Assembly: GCA_017620255.1 (NCBI GenBank)
Contig: JAFZQU010000022.1
Coordinates: 62,001-126,000 of the forward strand
Origin: Lachnospiraceae bacterium
GTDB lineage: Bacteria > Bacillota > Clostridia > Lachnospirales > Lachnospiraceae
Direction of reading: 5' to 3'
DNA: 64,000 bases
A program made the translations under genes and the position numbers. Every line of letters begins with the position of its first letter. Positions within the stretch are counted from its first letter, which is position 1. Of the stretch, positions 54,094 to 63,621 are shown piece after piece. The notes below the pieces were generated by a model. It saw nothing but the letters and a program-made list of their open reading frames with translations, did not search any database and had not been told where the DNA came from.

Positions 54094-54969
54094 TCAGCGG
54101 CCGGGGCCTACATATCTGCCGCTTGCGCCGCAGGGCAGGATCAGACCGTTTGCAGATACGGGCAGGCCGATCTCGCCTGCTTCCACGCTGCCGCCGAATC
54201 TGGAGACGACCGCCTTTTGCAGCATATAGGATAAGACCGCAGGCTGCAGGCCTGTGGTATAAGAATTGATCAGTACAAAGAGCGGCTTCTCAACAAGAAG
54301 GTTTGCACAAAGTTCGATAAAGGGATAGATGGAATCCTCTATTTTCCAGATCTCGCCTTTCGGACCCCTGCCGTAAGAAGGCGGATCCATGATGATGGCA
54401 TCATAGTGATTGCCCCTGCGGATCTCGCGTTCGGCAAATTTCACGCAGTCATCCACCAGCCAGCGGACCGGTGCATCCGCAAGGCCTGAGGAGGCTGCAT
54501 TTTCTTTTGCCCACTGCACCATGCCTTTGGACGCGTCCACATGGGTGACATGTGCGCCTGCTTTTGCGGCGGCAAGGGTTGCTCCGCCGGTATAGGCAAA
54601 GAGATTTAAGACTTTCACTTCGCGGTTTGCCGAAGCAGGCCGGATCAGATCAGAGAACCAGTCCCAGTTTACAGCCTGTTCCGGAAACAGTCCCGTATGT
54701 TTAAAGGAAAAAGGTTTTAGCTGGAAGGTCAGATCGCCGTAGGAAATGCTCCACTGGTCCGGCAGATCGAAGAATTCCCATTCGCCGCCGCCTTTCGCGC
54801 TTCTGTGATAGTGCGCGTTCAGCTCTTTCCAGCGCCTGTCGGTTTTCTCACTGCTCCAGATCACCTGCGGATCGGGGCGCAGCAGGATATACTTTCCCCA
54901 GCGCTCCAGCTTTTCACCGCTTCCGGTATCGATCACTTCATAGTCTTTCCATTGACTGGCAACCCACAT
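54094..54969 (-). CDS. Class I SAM-dependent methyltransferase (RlmI/RlmK-like)
   Basis: A 291-residue protein on the - strand. The SAM-binding motif is LNLFAYTGGATLAAAKAG (near 129-146), and the motif IV segment MDPPSYGRGPKGEIW near 205 is the DPPSY type of rRNA cytosine/guanine methyltransferases. The N-terminal 100 residues form the beta-rich RlmK-like region. It is convergent with the DUF2752 gene. rRNA as substrate is inferred from family. Confidence 0.85.
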   Translation of the reverse strand: MWVASQWKDYEVIDTGSGEKLERWGKYILLRPDPQVIWSSEKTDRRWKELNAHYHRSAKGGGEWEFFDLPDQWSISYGDLTFQLKPFSFKHTGLFPEQAVNWDWFSDLIRPASANREVKVLNLFAYTGGATLAAAKAGAHVTHVDASKGMVQWAKENAASSGLADAPVRWLVDDCVKFAEREIRRGNHYDAIIMDPPSYGRGPKGEIWKIEDSIYPFIELCANLLVEKPLFVLINSYTTGLQPAVLSYMLQKAVVSRFGGSVEAGEIGLPVSANGLILPCGASGRYVGPGR

Positions 54970-55006
54970 GGCTTCCTCTCCGTATTCTGAATCCTATCCG
55001 GTTATC

Positions 55007-55036
55007 ATCATAGTACAGGATATGTCACAAAAGCAA
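55007..55036 (-). promoter_or_regulatory. Predicted promoter of the methyltransferase gene
   Basis: On the - strand TTGCTT (55036-55031), an 18-base spacer and TATGAT (55012-55007), about 38 bases ahead of the ATG at 54969. Confidence 0.5.
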
Positions 55037-55053
55037 GAAAAAGCGGAAAACAC

Positions 55054-55082
55054 TTGATTTTTCTTATCTTATCCGCTAAACT
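55054..55082 (+). promoter_or_regulatory. Predicted promoter of putP
   Basis: TTGATT (55054-55059), a 17-base spacer and TAAACT (55077-55082). An inverted repeat (AGCGGA at 55042-55047, TCCGCT at 55072-55077) spans this promoter and could be an operator. Confidence 0.5.
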
Positions 55083-55136
55083 GTTGAAAGGTTTTAATGC
55101 TTTACCATGACAAAGAATGTGGGAGGAGAATGAAAA

Positions 55137-56648
55137 ATGTTTAATACGGAAGCATTGGCTTTTGCGCTCTATCTTTGCCTGGTCGTCGGGATCGGTATTT
55201 ATTTCTTCCTGAAGGCAAAGCGGGACACGGAAGGAGAAAAAGGGTATTTCCTGGGCGGCAGACAGATGAGAGGTATGGTAGCCGCTCTTTCCGCAGGCGC
55301 TTCGGATATGAGTGCCTGGGTACTGATGGGACTGCCCGGTTCCATCTATCTGTACGGAATGGGTCAGGTCTGGATCTCGGTCGGACTGCTGATCGGTACG
55401 ATCTGTGCGTGGATCTTTGTTGCACCGCGTCTGCGCAGATTCTCGATCCGCGCAAACGATTCGATCACGATCCCCCAGTATCTGACGAACCGTTTCCTTT
55501 CAGACAGTAAAGTTCTGCAGATCATCTGCGCAGTGATCTTCATGGTTGCGTACTGCATCTACTCGGCTTCGTCGATCGTTGCCTGCGGCAGCCTGTTCAA
55601 CCAGGTATTCGGCATGGACGAGAAAGTGGCCATGATCGGTGCGACGGTGATCATCCTGCTTTATACATTCCTCGGCGGCTTCAACGCCGTCTGCTGGACC
55701 GACTTTTTCCAGGGCCTTCTCATGCTGATGGCACTGATGGCGGTTCCGATCATTGCAGCGGTCTTCATGGGCAAAGCGGGCTTTGCGCCGGTAGCTGCCG
55801 TAGAGACATCGGAAAACTATTACAACCTTTTGAGCAGCGGCTCCTTTAACTGGCAGTCGATCGCCGATATCTTGAGCGGCCTCGGATGGGGACTCGGTTA
55901 CATGGGCATGCCGCATATCCTGATTCGTTACATGTCGATCAAATCGGAAGCGGAAATGCGCAAGTCACGCATCATCGGTTCTTTCTGGACGACGATCATT
56001 TTGGCAATGGCAACGGTAGTCGGTCTTGTCGGCCACGAGTTCCTCGGTACCGCACTTGCAGAGGATCAGAGGAGTCTGGTATTCATTACCATGGTCCGCA
56101 CCATCTTCGCAGGAAACGGTCTGCTGCTGTTTATCGCGGGTATCCTGTTATCTGCGATCCTTGCAGCTTCCATGAGTACAGCCGATTCACAGCTGCTTGC
56201 TTCTTCGTCCGCTTTTTCCTCGGACGTTTACAAACCGATCTTCCGTAAGGATGCGACCGACCGCGAGATGCTCTGGGCGGGCCGTATCGTTGTTGCCGTG
56301 ATCGCCGTGATCGCTTTCTTTATTGCAAGTTCACCCAGCTGCGGCGGCATCATGGCTCTGGTGGAATGTGCATGGGGCGCATTCGGTGCAGCCTTTGGTC
56401 CGACGATCCTGTTAAGCCTGTTCTGGAAACGCTTCACTTACAAGGGCGCCATCGCAGGTATCGTCAGCGGTTTCCTGGTAGATGCACTCTGGTATGCATT
56501 CTTATCCGGATCCACAGGACTGTACGAGATCGTTCCCGGATTTATCGTCAGCCTGATCGTGGCTGTGATCGTGACCAAATGCGACAGGGAGCCTTCCAAA
56601 GAGGTACAGGATCTGTTCGAAGCATCCCTGGCAGAAACGGAAGACTGA
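55137..56648 (+). CDS. putP: Sodium/proline symporter PutP
   Basis: A 503-residue transporter of the sodium:solute symporter family with 13 predicted helices. It has the PutP N-terminal KAKRDTEGEKGYFLGGRQM and SAGASDMSAWVLMGLPG near 55-71, and the sodium-site region AASMSTADSQLLASSS near 344. Length and text are close to the proline permease rather than panthothenate or glucose members. GGAGGAG lies ahead of the ATG, and a strong terminator follows. Confidence 0.93.
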   Translation: MFNTEALAFALYLCLVVGIGIYFFLKAKRDTEGEKGYFLGGRQMRGMVAALSAGASDMSAWVLMGLPGSIYLYGMGQVWISVGLLIGTICAWIFVAPRLRRFSIRANDSITIPQYLTNRFLSDSKVLQIICAVIFMVAYCIYSASSIVACGSLFNQVFGMDEKVAMIGATVIILLYTFLGGFNAVCWTDFFQGLLMLMALMAVPIIAAVFMGKAGFAPVAAVETSENYYNLLSSGSFNWQSIADILSGLGWGLGYMGMPHILIRYMSIKSEAEMRKSRIIGSFWTTIILAMATVVGLVGHEFLGTALAEDQRSLVFITMVRTIFAGNGLLLFIAGILLSAILAASMSTADSQLLASSSAFSSDVYKPIFRKDATDREMLWAGRIVVAVIAVIAFFIASSPSCGGIMALVECAWGAFGAAFGPTILLSLFWKRFTYKGAIAGIVSGFLVDALWYAFLSGSTGLYEIVPGFIVSLIVAVIVTKCDREPSKEVQDLFEASLAETED

Positions 56649-56674
56649 TCTTTTGATCCATGGACTGACAGGAC

Positions 56675-56708
56675 ACAGCCGGCGGGGAAGATCCGCCGGC
56701 TGTTTTTT
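56675..56708 (+). terminator. Rho-independent terminator of putP
   Basis: An 11-bp GC-rich stem (ACAGCCGGCGG at 56675-56685 with CCGCCGGCTGT at 56693-56703), a 7-base loop and a T run to 56708. Confidence 0.95.
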
Positions 56709-56759
56709 GCCCTTGTGGCAGAAAGATGCGCAAAATCCCATATATTGTGGTTCCGGACA

Positions 56760-56806
56760 GGGGCTCTGCGAAAGCCCCGGATTGTATCTAAAAAAATACA
56801 ATTTTT
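56760..56806 (+). terminator. Tandem hairpins, possible second terminator
   Basis: A GGGGCT/AGCCCC hairpin (56760-56778) is followed by an AT-rich stem ATTGTAT/ATACAAT (56781-56802) and five Ts. Weak on its own; it may back up the putP terminator before the S10 promoter. Confidence 0.35.
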
Positions 56807-56818
56807 GCAAATATTTTC

Positions 56819-56847
56819 TTGCAACCGCCGGAAACATCATGTATACT
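56819..56847 (+). promoter_or_regulatory. Promoter of the S10-spc ribosomal operon
   Basis: TTGCAA (56819-56824), a 17-base spacer and TATACT (56842-56847). It lies about 250 bases ahead of rpsJ, leaving a long structured leader. Confidence 0.8.
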
Positions 56848-57094
56848 AACTTTTGCTGTGACATTGATAGCGATGAAGCGTGAGGTTGCTGCCGTTTGGC
56901 AGGTTTTCCGTGGAGCGAATGTCATGTTAGGAAACTGGCGACAAGTCACTGTACGAGATCATTAGTCTGCCACGTAGCAGAAACGACGTGTGATCGTCCG
57001 GTATGTACTTCATTAGGACACACACGGGAGAGTGTACAGTCACCGCTTGTCGTACTTAAGTTCTATAAAGTGCGAAAAGGAGGCGACTTTTTTT
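56848..57094 (+). promoter_or_regulatory. Structured 5' leader RNA of the S10 operon
   Basis: No gene is seen in this stretch. The RNA shows two domains. Domain 1 is closed by TGACATT (56859-56865) pairing with AATGTCA (56918-56924) and contains CTGCC/GGCAG with a GTTT loop (889-902 of the 56 kb block). Domain 2 is closed by two consecutive helices, CGACAAG (56939-56945) with CTTGTCG (57046-57052) and ACTGTAC (56948-56954) with GTACAGT (57034-57040), around inner stems such as CACGT/ACGTG and GTCC/GGAC. Such leaders typically bind a product ribosomal protein for autogenous control. I do not recognise the exact class. Confidence 0.75.
57067..57094 (+). promoter_or_regulatory. Hairpin holding the rpsJ ribosome binding site
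   Basis: AAAGT (57067-57071) can pair with ACTTT (57086-57090) and CG with CG inside, placing AAAAGGAGG in the loop and seven Ts before the ATG. It could act as a weak sequestering hairpin or attenuator. Confidence 0.4.
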
Positions 57095-57409
57095 ATGGCA
57101 ACAGTAATGAGAATCAAATTGAAAGCGTATGATCATCAGCTCGTAGATGCATCCGCCAAGAAGATCATCGAAACTGTGAAGAAAAACGGATCCGAGGTTT
57201 CCGGTCCCGTACCCCTTCCTACTAAAAAGGAAGTAGTTACGATCATCAGAGCCGTACATAAGTATAAGGATTCCAGAGAACAGTTCGAGCAGAGAACGCA
57301 CAAGAGACTCATTGATATTCTGACGCCGACCGAGAAGACGGTAGATTCCTTATCCAGACTGGAAATGCCGCCCGGGGTGTACATCAATATCGAAATGAAG
57401 AACAAATAA
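57095..57409 (+). CDS. rpsJ: 30S ribosomal protein S10
   Basis: S10 (104 residues), part of the 30S head and, with NusB, an antitermination factor. [20 protein letters not shown] near the start and [17 protein letters not shown] near the end are canonical. The start is the ATG at 57095, after AAAAGGAGG; the upstream in-frame extension (from 57032) runs through the leader RNA and is not used. First gene of the operon. Confidence 0.97.
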   Translation: MATVMRIKLKAYDHQLVDASAKKIIETVKKNGSEVSGPVPLPTKKEVVTIIRAVHKYKDSREQFEQRTHKRLIDILTPTEKTVDSLSRLEMPPGVYINIEMKNK

Positions 57410-57411
57410 CT

Positions 57412-57447
57412 CCTACTAGTATGAACCCGGCAGGGTTCCTCTGTAGG
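57412..57447 (+). repeat. Hairpin between rpsJ and rplC
   Basis: GAACCC (57423-57428) and GGGTTC (57433-57438) form a 6-bp stem with a GGCA loop; CCTAC (57412-57416) and GTAGG (57443-57447) can extend it. No T run, so an mRNA processing or stability element is more likely than a terminator. Confidence 0.6.
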
Positions 57448-57467
57448 TCCCAAAAAAGGAGGAAGAA

Positions 57468-58151
57468 ATGAAAAAAGCGATTTTAGCAAAGAAGATCGGT
57501 ATGACACAGATCTTCAACGAGGACGGCGTACTGGTTCCGGTAACCGTACTCGAAGCGGGTCCGTGCTTTGTAACGCAGATCAAGACCGTTGAGAACGACG
57601 GTTACAGTGCGGTTCAGGTCGGATTCCAGGAGAAGAAGGACAAGATCGTCAACAAGGACAAGGGCGGAAGAGTGGAAGTGATCCACAGACACGGCGCAAC
57701 GAAGGCTGAACAGGGCCATTTCAAAAAAGCCGGTGTTGCTTCCAAGAAATTTGTCAGAGAGTTCAAGTTCGAAAACGCTGATGAGTATACATTGGCACAG
57801 GAGATCAAGGCAGACATCTTTGCCGCAGGCGACAAGGTTGATGCAACGGCGATCTCCAAAGGTAAAGGTTTCCAGGGCGCGATCAAGAGACACGGCCAGC
57901 ACAGAGGACCTATGAAGCATGGTTCCAAGTTCCATCGCCATGCCGGTTCCAACGGCGCCTGCTCCAGCCCGAGCCGCGTATTCAAAGGCAAGAAGATGCC
58001 CGGTCAGATGGGTGCAAAGCGCATCACGATCCAGAACCTTGAGGTCGTACGCGTAGACGCGGATAAGAACCTGTTACTTGTCAAGGGTGCGGTACCCGGC
58101 CCGAAGAAAGCGTTGGTAACAATCAAAGAATCTGTAAAGGCTGCACAGTAA
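57468..58151 (+). CDS. rplC: 50S ribosomal protein L3
   Basis: L3 (227 residues), an early assembly protein near the peptidyl transferase centre. [16 protein letters not shown] at the start and the loop with [19 protein letters not shown] near 150-168 are family hallmarks. An AGGAGG site precedes the ATG. Confidence 0.97.
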   Translation: MKKAILAKKIGMTQIFNEDGVLVPVTVLEAGPCFVTQIKTVENDGYSAVQVGFQEKKDKIVNKDKGGRVEVIHRHGATKAEQGHFKKAGVASKKFVREFKFENADEYTLAQEIKADIFAAGDKVDATAISKGKGFQGAIKRHGQHRGPMKHGSKFHRHAGSNGACSSPSRVFKGKKMPGQMGAKRITIQNLEVVRVDADKNLLLVKGAVPGPKKALVTIKESVKAAQ

Positions 58152-58185
58152 ACAGTCTTTATAAGAAGGAAGGAGAACCGATAAA

Positions 58186-58806
58186 ATGGCAAACGTATCC
58201 GTTTATAATATGGAAGGCAAAGAAGTCGGCAAGATGGATTTAAACGATGCGATCTTCGGTGTGGAAGTGAACGAACACCTCGTACACCTCGCAGTTGTAC
58301 AGCACCTTGCAGGCAAACGCCAGGGAACACAGAAAGCCAGGACCCGTTCGGAGGTATCCGGCGGCGGCAAGAAGCCCTGGAGACAGAAAGGAACCGGTCA
58401 TGCAAGACAGGGTTCCATCAGAGCACCGCAGTGGAAGGGCGGCGGCGTGGTATTCGCTCCCGTACCGAGAGATTACACCTTCAAGATGAATAAGAAGGAA
58501 AAGAGAGCGGCCTTAAAGTCCGCACTCAGCAGCAGAGTCAGCGAGGAGAAGTTCTTCGTACTCGATGAACTGAAGCTTGATGAGATCAAGACCAAACAGA
58601 TGCAGGCAGTTTTAGACAATCTGAAGGTCAGCAAAGCGATCGTGATCATCGACGGCGATGACAAGAACGTGATCATGTCCGCAAAGAACATCCCGAATGT
58701 GATCACAGCTTCCGCAGACATGCTGAATGTATACGATATCATGAAGTACAGCACGGTCATTGTTACCAAGGCTGCTGTTGCAAAGATTGAGGAGGTGTAC
58801 GCATAA
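58186..58806 (+). CDS. rplD: 50S ribosomal protein L4
   Basis: L4 (206 residues), lining the exit tunnel and a known autogenous regulator of S10 operons in some bacteria. The tunnel loop [19 protein letters not shown] near 62-80 is present. It ends by overlapping the rplW start (TAATG). Confidence 0.97.
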   Translation: MANVSVYNMEGKEVGKMDLNDAIFGVEVNEHLVHLAVVQHLAGKRQGTQKARTRSEVSGGGKKPWRQKGTGHARQGSIRAPQWKGGGVVFAPVPRDYTFKMNKKEKRAALKSALSSRVSEEKFFVLDELKLDEIKTKQMQAVLDNLKVSKAIVIIDGDDKNVIMSAKNIPNVITASADMLNVYDIMKYSTVIVTKAAVAKIEEVYA

Positions 58807-59105
58807 TGGCTAACATTCAATACTATGATGTGATCCTCAAACCGGTAGTCACAGAAAAAAGCATGGCCGGCATGGCAGAAAAGAAATACACATTTCTGGT
58901 TCACACAGATGCCAACAAGACCATGATCAAAGAGGCCGTTGAAAGAATGTTCGAAGGCGCCAAAGTCAAGAAAGTCAACACGATGAACCTTGACGGTAAG
59001 ACAAAGAGACGCGGCAGGACAGTCGGCCAGACAGCGAAGATGAAGAAAGCAGTCGTTCAGCTGACGGAAGACAGCAAGGACATCGAACTGTTCGGATCGC
59101 TGTAA
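58806..59105 (+). CDS. rplW: 50S ribosomal protein L23
   Basis: L23 (99 residues), docking site for trigger factor and SRP at the exit tunnel. [15 protein letters not shown] and [15 protein letters not shown] are typical. The ATG shares one base with the rplD stop and is preceded by AGGAGGTG. Confidence 0.97.
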   Translation: MANIQYYDVILKPVVTEKSMAGMAEKKYTFLVHTDANKTMIKEAVERMFEGAKVKKVNTMNLDGKTKRRGRTVGQTAKMKKAVVQLTEDSKDIELFGSL

Positions 59106-59113
59106 GAGACGCG

Positions 59114-59131
59114 CGGATCTCGTGAGATCCG
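59114..59131 (+). repeat. Hairpin between rplW and rplB
   Basis: CGGATCT (59114-59120) and AGATCCG (59125-59131) form a 7-bp stem with a CGTG tetraloop in the 77-base gap. No T run follows. Confidence 0.55.
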
Positions 59132-59182
59132 GGCAAAGTATGTACAGACAAGTACGCGAATAAACAATAAAGGAGAATAACA

Positions 59183-60025
59183 ATGGGAATCAAAACATAT
59201 AACCCATATACCCCGAGCAGAAGACAGATGACGGGTTCTGATTTTTCCGAGATCACAAAGAAGACTCCTGAAAAATCACTCACAACCTCTCTGAAGAAGA
59301 ATGCAGGGCGCAACAATCAGGGTAAGATCACGGTAAGACATCGTGGCGGCGGCAGCCGCAGAAAATACAGGATCATCGATTTCAAGAGAAACAAGGACGG
59401 TATCCCCGCAACAGTACTTGGCATCGAGTATGATCCGAACAGAACGGCAAACATCGCGCTGATCTGTTATGCAGACGGAGAAAAGGCATACATCCTGGCT
59501 CCGGAAGGCCTGACAGACGGAATGAAGGTTATGAACGGCGCCGAGGCAGAAGTCAGAGTCGGCAACTGCCTGCCGCTTTCCGAGATCCCCGTCGGTACAC
59601 AGGTACACAACGTTGAGCTGTATCCCGGAAGAGGCGGCCAGCTGGTACGTTCCGCCGGAAACAGCGCACAGTTAATGGCAAAAGAAGGCAAGTACGCGAC
59701 ACTTCGACTTCCTTCCGGTGAAATGAGAATGGTTCCGCTCAATGCGAGAGCATCGATCGGCGTAGTCGGCAACGGAGATCACAACCTGATCAACTTGGGT
59801 AAGGCCGGCAGAAAGCGTCACATGGGCATCAGACCTACCGTCCGCGGTTCCGTTATGAACCCGAACGACCATCCGCACGGTGGTGGTGAAGGTAAGACCG
59901 GTATCGGCCGTCCGGGTCCGTCTACTCCCTGGGGTAAACCGGCACTCGGCTTAAAGACCAGAAAGAAGAACAAGCAGTCCAACAAGTTGATTGTAAGACG
60001 CAGAGACGGTAAGACAATCAAGTAA
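59183..60025 (+). CDS. rplB: 50S ribosomal protein L2
   Basis: L2 (280 residues), a primary 23S-binding protein. [19 protein letters not shown] at the start, [12 protein letters not shown] near 53 and the C-terminal [19 protein letters not shown] are canonical. AAAGGAG precedes the ATG. Confidence 0.97.
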   Translation: MGIKTYNPYTPSRRQMTGSDFSEITKKTPEKSLTTSLKKNAGRNNQGKITVRHRGGGSRRKYRIIDFKRNKDGIPATVLGIEYDPNRTANIALICYADGEKAYILAPEGLTDGMKVMNGAEAEVRVGNCLPLSEIPVGTQVHNVELYPGRGGQLVRSAGNSAQLMAKEGKYATLRLPSGEMRMVPLNARASIGVVGNGDHNLINLGKAGRKRHMGIRPTVRGSVMNPNDHPHGGGEGKTGIGRPGPSTPWGKPALGLKTRKKNKQSNKLIVRRRDGKTIK

Positions 60026-60051
60026 CGGGAAAGGAATTAGGAGGAAAAGAA

Positions 60052-60333
60052 ATGTCAAGATCGCTTAAAAAAGGACCATTTGCCGATCAGAGTTTACTGA
60101 AGAAAGTGGATGAGATGAACGAGCAGAACAACAAGCAGGTTATCAAGACCTGGTCCCGCCGTTCCACGATCTTCCCGTCTTTCGTTGGACATACGATTGC
60201 TGTTCATGACGGCAGAAAACATGTGCCTGTATATATCACGGAAGACATGGTCGGCCATAAACTCGGTGAGTTCGTTGCAACAAGAACTTACAGAGGCCAC
60301 GGAAAAGACGAAAAGAAATCTAAGGTTAAATAA
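60052..60333 (+). CDS. rpsS: 30S ribosomal protein S19
   Basis: S19 (93 residues) of the 30S head. [17 protein letters not shown] and [20 protein letters not shown] are canonical. AGGAGG lies upstream. Confidence 0.97.
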   Translation: MSRSLKKGPFADQSLLKKVDEMNEQNNKQVIKTWSRRSTIFPSFVGHTIAVHDGRKHVPVYITEDMVGHKLGEFVATRTYRGHGKDEKKSKVK

Positions 60334-60362
60334 TAGGATAGTTTGAAAGGAGGTTATCATCC

Positions 60363-60749
60363 ATGGCAAAAGGACATAGATCCCAGATCAAGAGAGAAAG
60401 AAATGCGAACAAGGATACAAGACCGTCTGCAAAGCTATCTTATGCAAGAGTATCTGTTCAGAAAGCATGCTTTGTTTTGGATGCGATCAGAGGTAAAGAT
60501 GTGCAGACAGCACTTGGTATCCTGTCTTACAATCCCAGATATGCATCAAGCATTATTAAGAAGTTGCTGGAGTCAGCGATCGCAAATGCTGAGAACAACA
60601 ACGGTATGAATCCTGAGAACCTTTATGTTGCAGAATGTTATGCAGATAAGGGACCTACAATGAAGCGTATTAGACCGAGAGCACAGGGCAGGGCTTATCG
60701 TATCGAAAAGAGAATGAGCCACATTACTGTAGTGCTTGATGAAAGATAA
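60363..60749 (+). CDS. rplV: 50S ribosomal protein L22
   Basis: L22 (128 residues), lining the exit tunnel. VRLVLDxIRGKD-type text appears as CFVLDAIRGKDVQTALGIL, with the beta-hairpin end RPRAQGRAYRIEKRMSHI. A strong AAAGGAGGT precedes the ATG at 60363. Confidence 0.97.
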   Translation: MAKGHRSQIKRERNANKDTRPSAKLSYARVSVQKACFVLDAIRGKDVQTALGILSYNPRYASSIIKKLLESAIANAENNNGMNPENLYVAECYADKGPTMKRIRPRAQGRAYRIEKRMSHITVVLDER

Positions 60750-60760
60750 GGAGGAGCTAA

Positions 60761-61435
60761 ATGGGACAGAAAGTTAATCCCCACGGACTCAGAGTCGGTG
60801 TGATCAAAGACTGGGATTCCAGATGGTATGCTGATGATAAGGATTTTGCCGATTTTCTGGTAGAAGACTATAAGATCAGAGAATACCTGAAAAAGAAATT
60901 ATACAATGCAGGCGTTTCCAAGATTGAGATCGAAAGAGCTTCTGACAGGGTTAAGGTGATCATCTTTACGGCTAAGCCCGGCGTGATCATCGGTAAAGGC
61001 GGTCAGGAGATCGAAGTTACCAAGAACGAACTGCAGAAAATGATCAATAAGAAACTGGTTTTGGATATCAAGGAGATCAAGAGACCGGACAGAGAGGCAC
61101 AGCTTGTTGCAGAGAATATCGCACAGCAGCTTGAGAACCGTGTTTCTTTCAGAAGAGCGATGAAGTCTTCCATGGGACGTACCATGAAGGCAGGCGCACT
61201 TGGTATCAAAGCAGCGGTTTCAGGACGCCTTGGCGGCGCGGATATTGCCCGTACAGAGTTCTATTCCGAGGGAACGATCCCTCTTCAGACTCTCCGCGCT
61301 GACATTGACTACGGTTTTGCGGAAGCAGACACAACGTATGGAAAATTAGGTGTAAAGGTATGGATTTACAAGGGCGAAGTACTTCCTACCAAGGCAAAAG
61401 AAGAAAAAACGGCCAAGGAAGGGAGCGATAAATAA
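60761..61435 (+). CDS. rpsC: 30S ribosomal protein S3
   Basis: S3 (224 residues) with the KH domain ([17 protein letters not shown] near 68-84) and the C-terminal S3 domain ([17 protein letters not shown] [18 protein letters not shown]). The stop overlaps the rplP start by one base. Confidence 0.97.
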   Translation: MGQKVNPHGLRVGVIKDWDSRWYADDKDFADFLVEDYKIREYLKKKLYNAGVSKIEIERASDRVKVIIFTAKPGVIIGKGGQEIEVTKNELQKMINKKLVLDIKEIKRPDREAQLVAENIAQQLENRVSFRRAMKSSMGRTMKAGALGIKAAVSGRLGGADIARTEFYSEGTIPLQTLRADIDYGFAEADTTYGKLGVKVWIYKGEVLPTKAKEEKTAKEGSDK

Positions 61436-61869
61436 TGTTAATGCCGAAAAGAGTAAAACGTCGTAAACAGTTCCGTGGCACAATGAAGGGAAAAGCACTC
61501 AGAGGTAATACATTAAGCTACGGTGAATACGGTATTATCGCTACGGAGCCTGCATGGATCAAGTCCAATCAGATCGAGGCAGCCCGTATCGCAATGACAC
61601 GTTATATCAAGCGTGGCGGTAAAGTATGGATCAAGATCTTCCCGGATAAGCCGGTTACTGCACAGCCTGCAGAAACCCGTATGGGTTCCGGTAAAGGATC
61701 TGTGGAATACTGGGTAGCAGTTGTAAAACCCGGCCGCGTGATGTTCGAGATCGCGGGCGTATCCGAAGAAATCGCAAAAGAAGCGCTTCGTCTTGCAACG
61801 CATAAACTTCCGTGCAAGTGCAAGATCGTTTCTAAAGCGGATTTGGAAGGCGGTGTGGCAAATGAGTAA
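61435..61869 (+). CDS. rplP: 50S ribosomal protein L16
   Basis: L16 (144 residues). [19 protein letters not shown] is the standard start and [21 protein letters not shown] the family core. Translationally coupled to rpsC. Confidence 0.97.
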   Translation: MLMPKRVKRRKQFRGTMKGKALRGNTLSYGEYGIIATEPAWIKSNQIEAARIAMTRYIKRGGKVWIKIFPDKPVTAQPAETRMGSGKGSVEYWVAVVKPGRVMFEIAGVSEEIAKEALRLATHKLPCKCKIVSKADLEGGVANE

Positions 61870-62059
61870 ATATACAGAAGAATTAAAAGGAAAAACAGCG
61901 ACCGAACTGAACGAGGATCTGGTGGCCCTGAAGAAGGAACTGTTCAATCTGCGGTTCCAGAACGCAACCAATCAGCTGGATAACACAAGCAGGATCAAAG
62001 AGGTCAGAAGAAATATCGCAAGAGTAAAGACCGTGATCACGGAAAAGTCTAAGGCTTAA
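61862..62059 (+). CDS. rpmC: 50S ribosomal protein L29
   Basis: L29 (65 residues). [17 protein letters not shown] is the signature. The start is the ATG at 61862, overlapping the end of rplP by 8 bases; the longer frame from 61793 lies inside rplP. Confidence 0.96.
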   Translation: MSKYTEELKGKTATELNEDLVALKKELFNLRFQNATNQLDNTSRIKEVRRNIARVKTVITEKSKA

Positions 62060-62078
62060 GCGTAGAAGGGAGCACGTA

Positions 62079-62333
62079 ATGGAGAGAAATTTAAGAAAGA
62101 CCCGTATCGGTAAGGTTACGAGCAACAAAATGGATAAGACCATCGTTGTTGCGGTTGAGAACCACGTAAAACATCCTCTTTACAAGAAATACGTAAAGAA
62201 GACATATAAGCTGAAAGCACATGATGAGAACAACGAGTGCAACATCGGCGATACCGTTAAGGTAATGGAAACAAGACCGCTTTCCAAGGATAAGAGATGG
62301 AGACTGGTTGAGATCGTAGAAAAAGCAAAATAA
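62079..62333 (+). CDS. rpsQ: 30S ribosomal protein S17
   Basis: S17 (84 residues). [17 protein letters not shown] and [20 protein letters not shown] are canonical. Confidence 0.97.
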   Translation: MERNLRKTRIGKVTSNKMDKTIVVAVENHVKHPLYKKYVKKTYKLKAHDENNECNIGDTVKVMETRPLSKDKRWRLVEIVEKAK

Positions 62334-62351
62334 GATGCGGAGGTAAATAGC

Positions 62352-62720
62352 ATGATTCAGCAGGAAAGCAGACTCAGAGTCGCTGATAACACCGGTGCGA
62401 AAGAACTTCTGTGCATCAGAGTTTTAGGCGGATCTACAAGAAGATATGCAAATATAGGCGATATTATCGTCGCTACCGTTAAAGATGCAACACCCGGTGG
62501 CGTTGTTAAAAAAGGTGATGTCGTAAAAGCTGTTGTCGTTCGTACCGTGAAGGGTGCGCGTCGTAAAGACGGCTCCTATATCAAGTTCGATGAGAATGCA
62601 GCAGTGATCATCAAAGAAGATAATACACCGAGAGGAACCCGTATTTTCGGACCCGTAGCAAGAGAACTTCGTGAGAAGCAGTTCATGAAGATCGTTTCCC
62701 TGGCTCCGGAAGTATTATAG
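62352..62720 (+). CDS. rplN: 50S ribosomal protein L14
   Basis: L14 (122 residues). [19 protein letters not shown] is the standard start, with [20 protein letters not shown] at the end. GGAGGT precedes the ATG. Confidence 0.97.
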   Translation: MIQQESRLRVADNTGAKELLCIRVLGGSTRRYANIGDIIVATVKDATPGGVVKKGDVVKAVVVRTVKGARRKDGSYIKFDENAAVIIKEDNTPRGTRIFGPVARELREKQFMKIVSLAPEVL

Positions 62721-62732
62721 GAGGGACGTAAC

Positions 62733-63044
62733 ATGGCAACTATGAAAATCAAGAAGGGCGATACCGTTAAGGTCATTGCCGGTAAAGATGTAGGCGCTGA
62801 AGGAAAGGTGCTTGCAGTAGACCGTAAGAACGGCAGGGTGCTTGTGGAAGGCATCAACATGGTTAAGAAACATACCAAACCTTCCGTAGCCAACCAGAAC
62901 GGCGGTATCGTGGAAAAAGAAGCTTATATCGATGCATCCAACGTTATGTACCTGCATAAAGGCAAAGCAACAAGGATCGGCTTCAAGTTTGAAAACGATA
63001 AGAAAGTCCGTTTTGCAAAATCTACCGGAGAGGTAATTGACTAA
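62733..63044 (+). CDS. rplX: 50S ribosomal protein L24
   Basis: L24 (103 residues) with the KOW motif ([20 protein letters not shown] near 7-26) and [19 protein letters not shown]. Confidence 0.97.
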   Translation: MATMKIKKGDTVKVIAGKDVGAEGKVLAVDRKNGRVLVEGINMVKKHTKPSVANQNGGIVEKEAYIDASNVMYLHKGKATRIGFKFENDKKVRFAKSTGEVID

Positions 63045-63066
63045 ACCAGAGAGGAGGTACGTTTCG

Positions 63067-63606
63067 TTGAGTAGATACAAAGATATGTATAAAGAGCAGA
63101 TCGTTGATGCAATGATCAAAAAGTTTGAATACAAGAATGTGATGGAAGTTCCGAAACTCGAGAAGATCGTTGTAAACATGGGCGTCGGCGAAGCCAAAGA
63201 CAATCCGAAGATCTTAGAATCTGCGGTAAGTGATCTGGAGACGATCACAGGCCAGAAGGCAGTGATCACCAAGGCTAAAAAGTCCGTCGCTAACTTCAAG
63301 ATCAGAGAAGGAATGTCCATCGGATGCAAAGTTACACTGCGCGGTGAAAAGATGTATGAATTCCTGGATCGCCTGATAAATCTTGCGCTCCCCCGTGTAA
63401 GAGACTTCCGCGGTGTGGATGCCAATGCGTTTGACGGCAGAGGTAACTATGCGCTCGGTATCAAGGAGCAGCTGATCTTCCCTGAGATCGAGTATGACAA
63501 GGTTGATAAGGTAAGAGGTATGGATGTGATCATCGTTACCACTGCCAAGACCGATGAAGAGGGACGCGAATTACTGGCACAGTTCGGTATGCCGTTTGCG
63601 AAGTAA
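63067..63606 (+). CDS. rplE: 50S ribosomal protein L5
   Basis: L5 (179 residues), binding 5S rRNA. The start is a TTG at 63067, 9 bases after GGAGG; this gives the usual [14 protein letters not shown] N-terminus and the usual length. The longer frame from 63037 runs through the ribosome site and is rejected. [16 protein letters not shown] near 34-49 and [10 protein letters not shown] near 118 are family motifs. Confidence 0.95.
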   Translation: MSRYKDMYKEQIVDAMIKKFEYKNVMEVPKLEKIVVNMGVGEAKDNPKILESAVSDLETITGQKAVITKAKKSVANFKIREGMSIGCKVTLRGEKMYEFLDRLINLALPRVRDFRGVDANAFDGRGNYALGIKEQLIFPEIEYDKVDKVRGMDVIIVTTAKTDEEGRELLAQFGMPFAK

Positions 63607-63621
63607 GGAGGAGGAATACGC

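Noticed and set aside
56653..57132. Two short open frames in the S10 leader region (56653-56883 and 56896-57132)
   Set aside because: They cross the putP terminator, the promoter and the leader stems, have no good ribosome sites and no domain signal; the RNA structure explains the region better.
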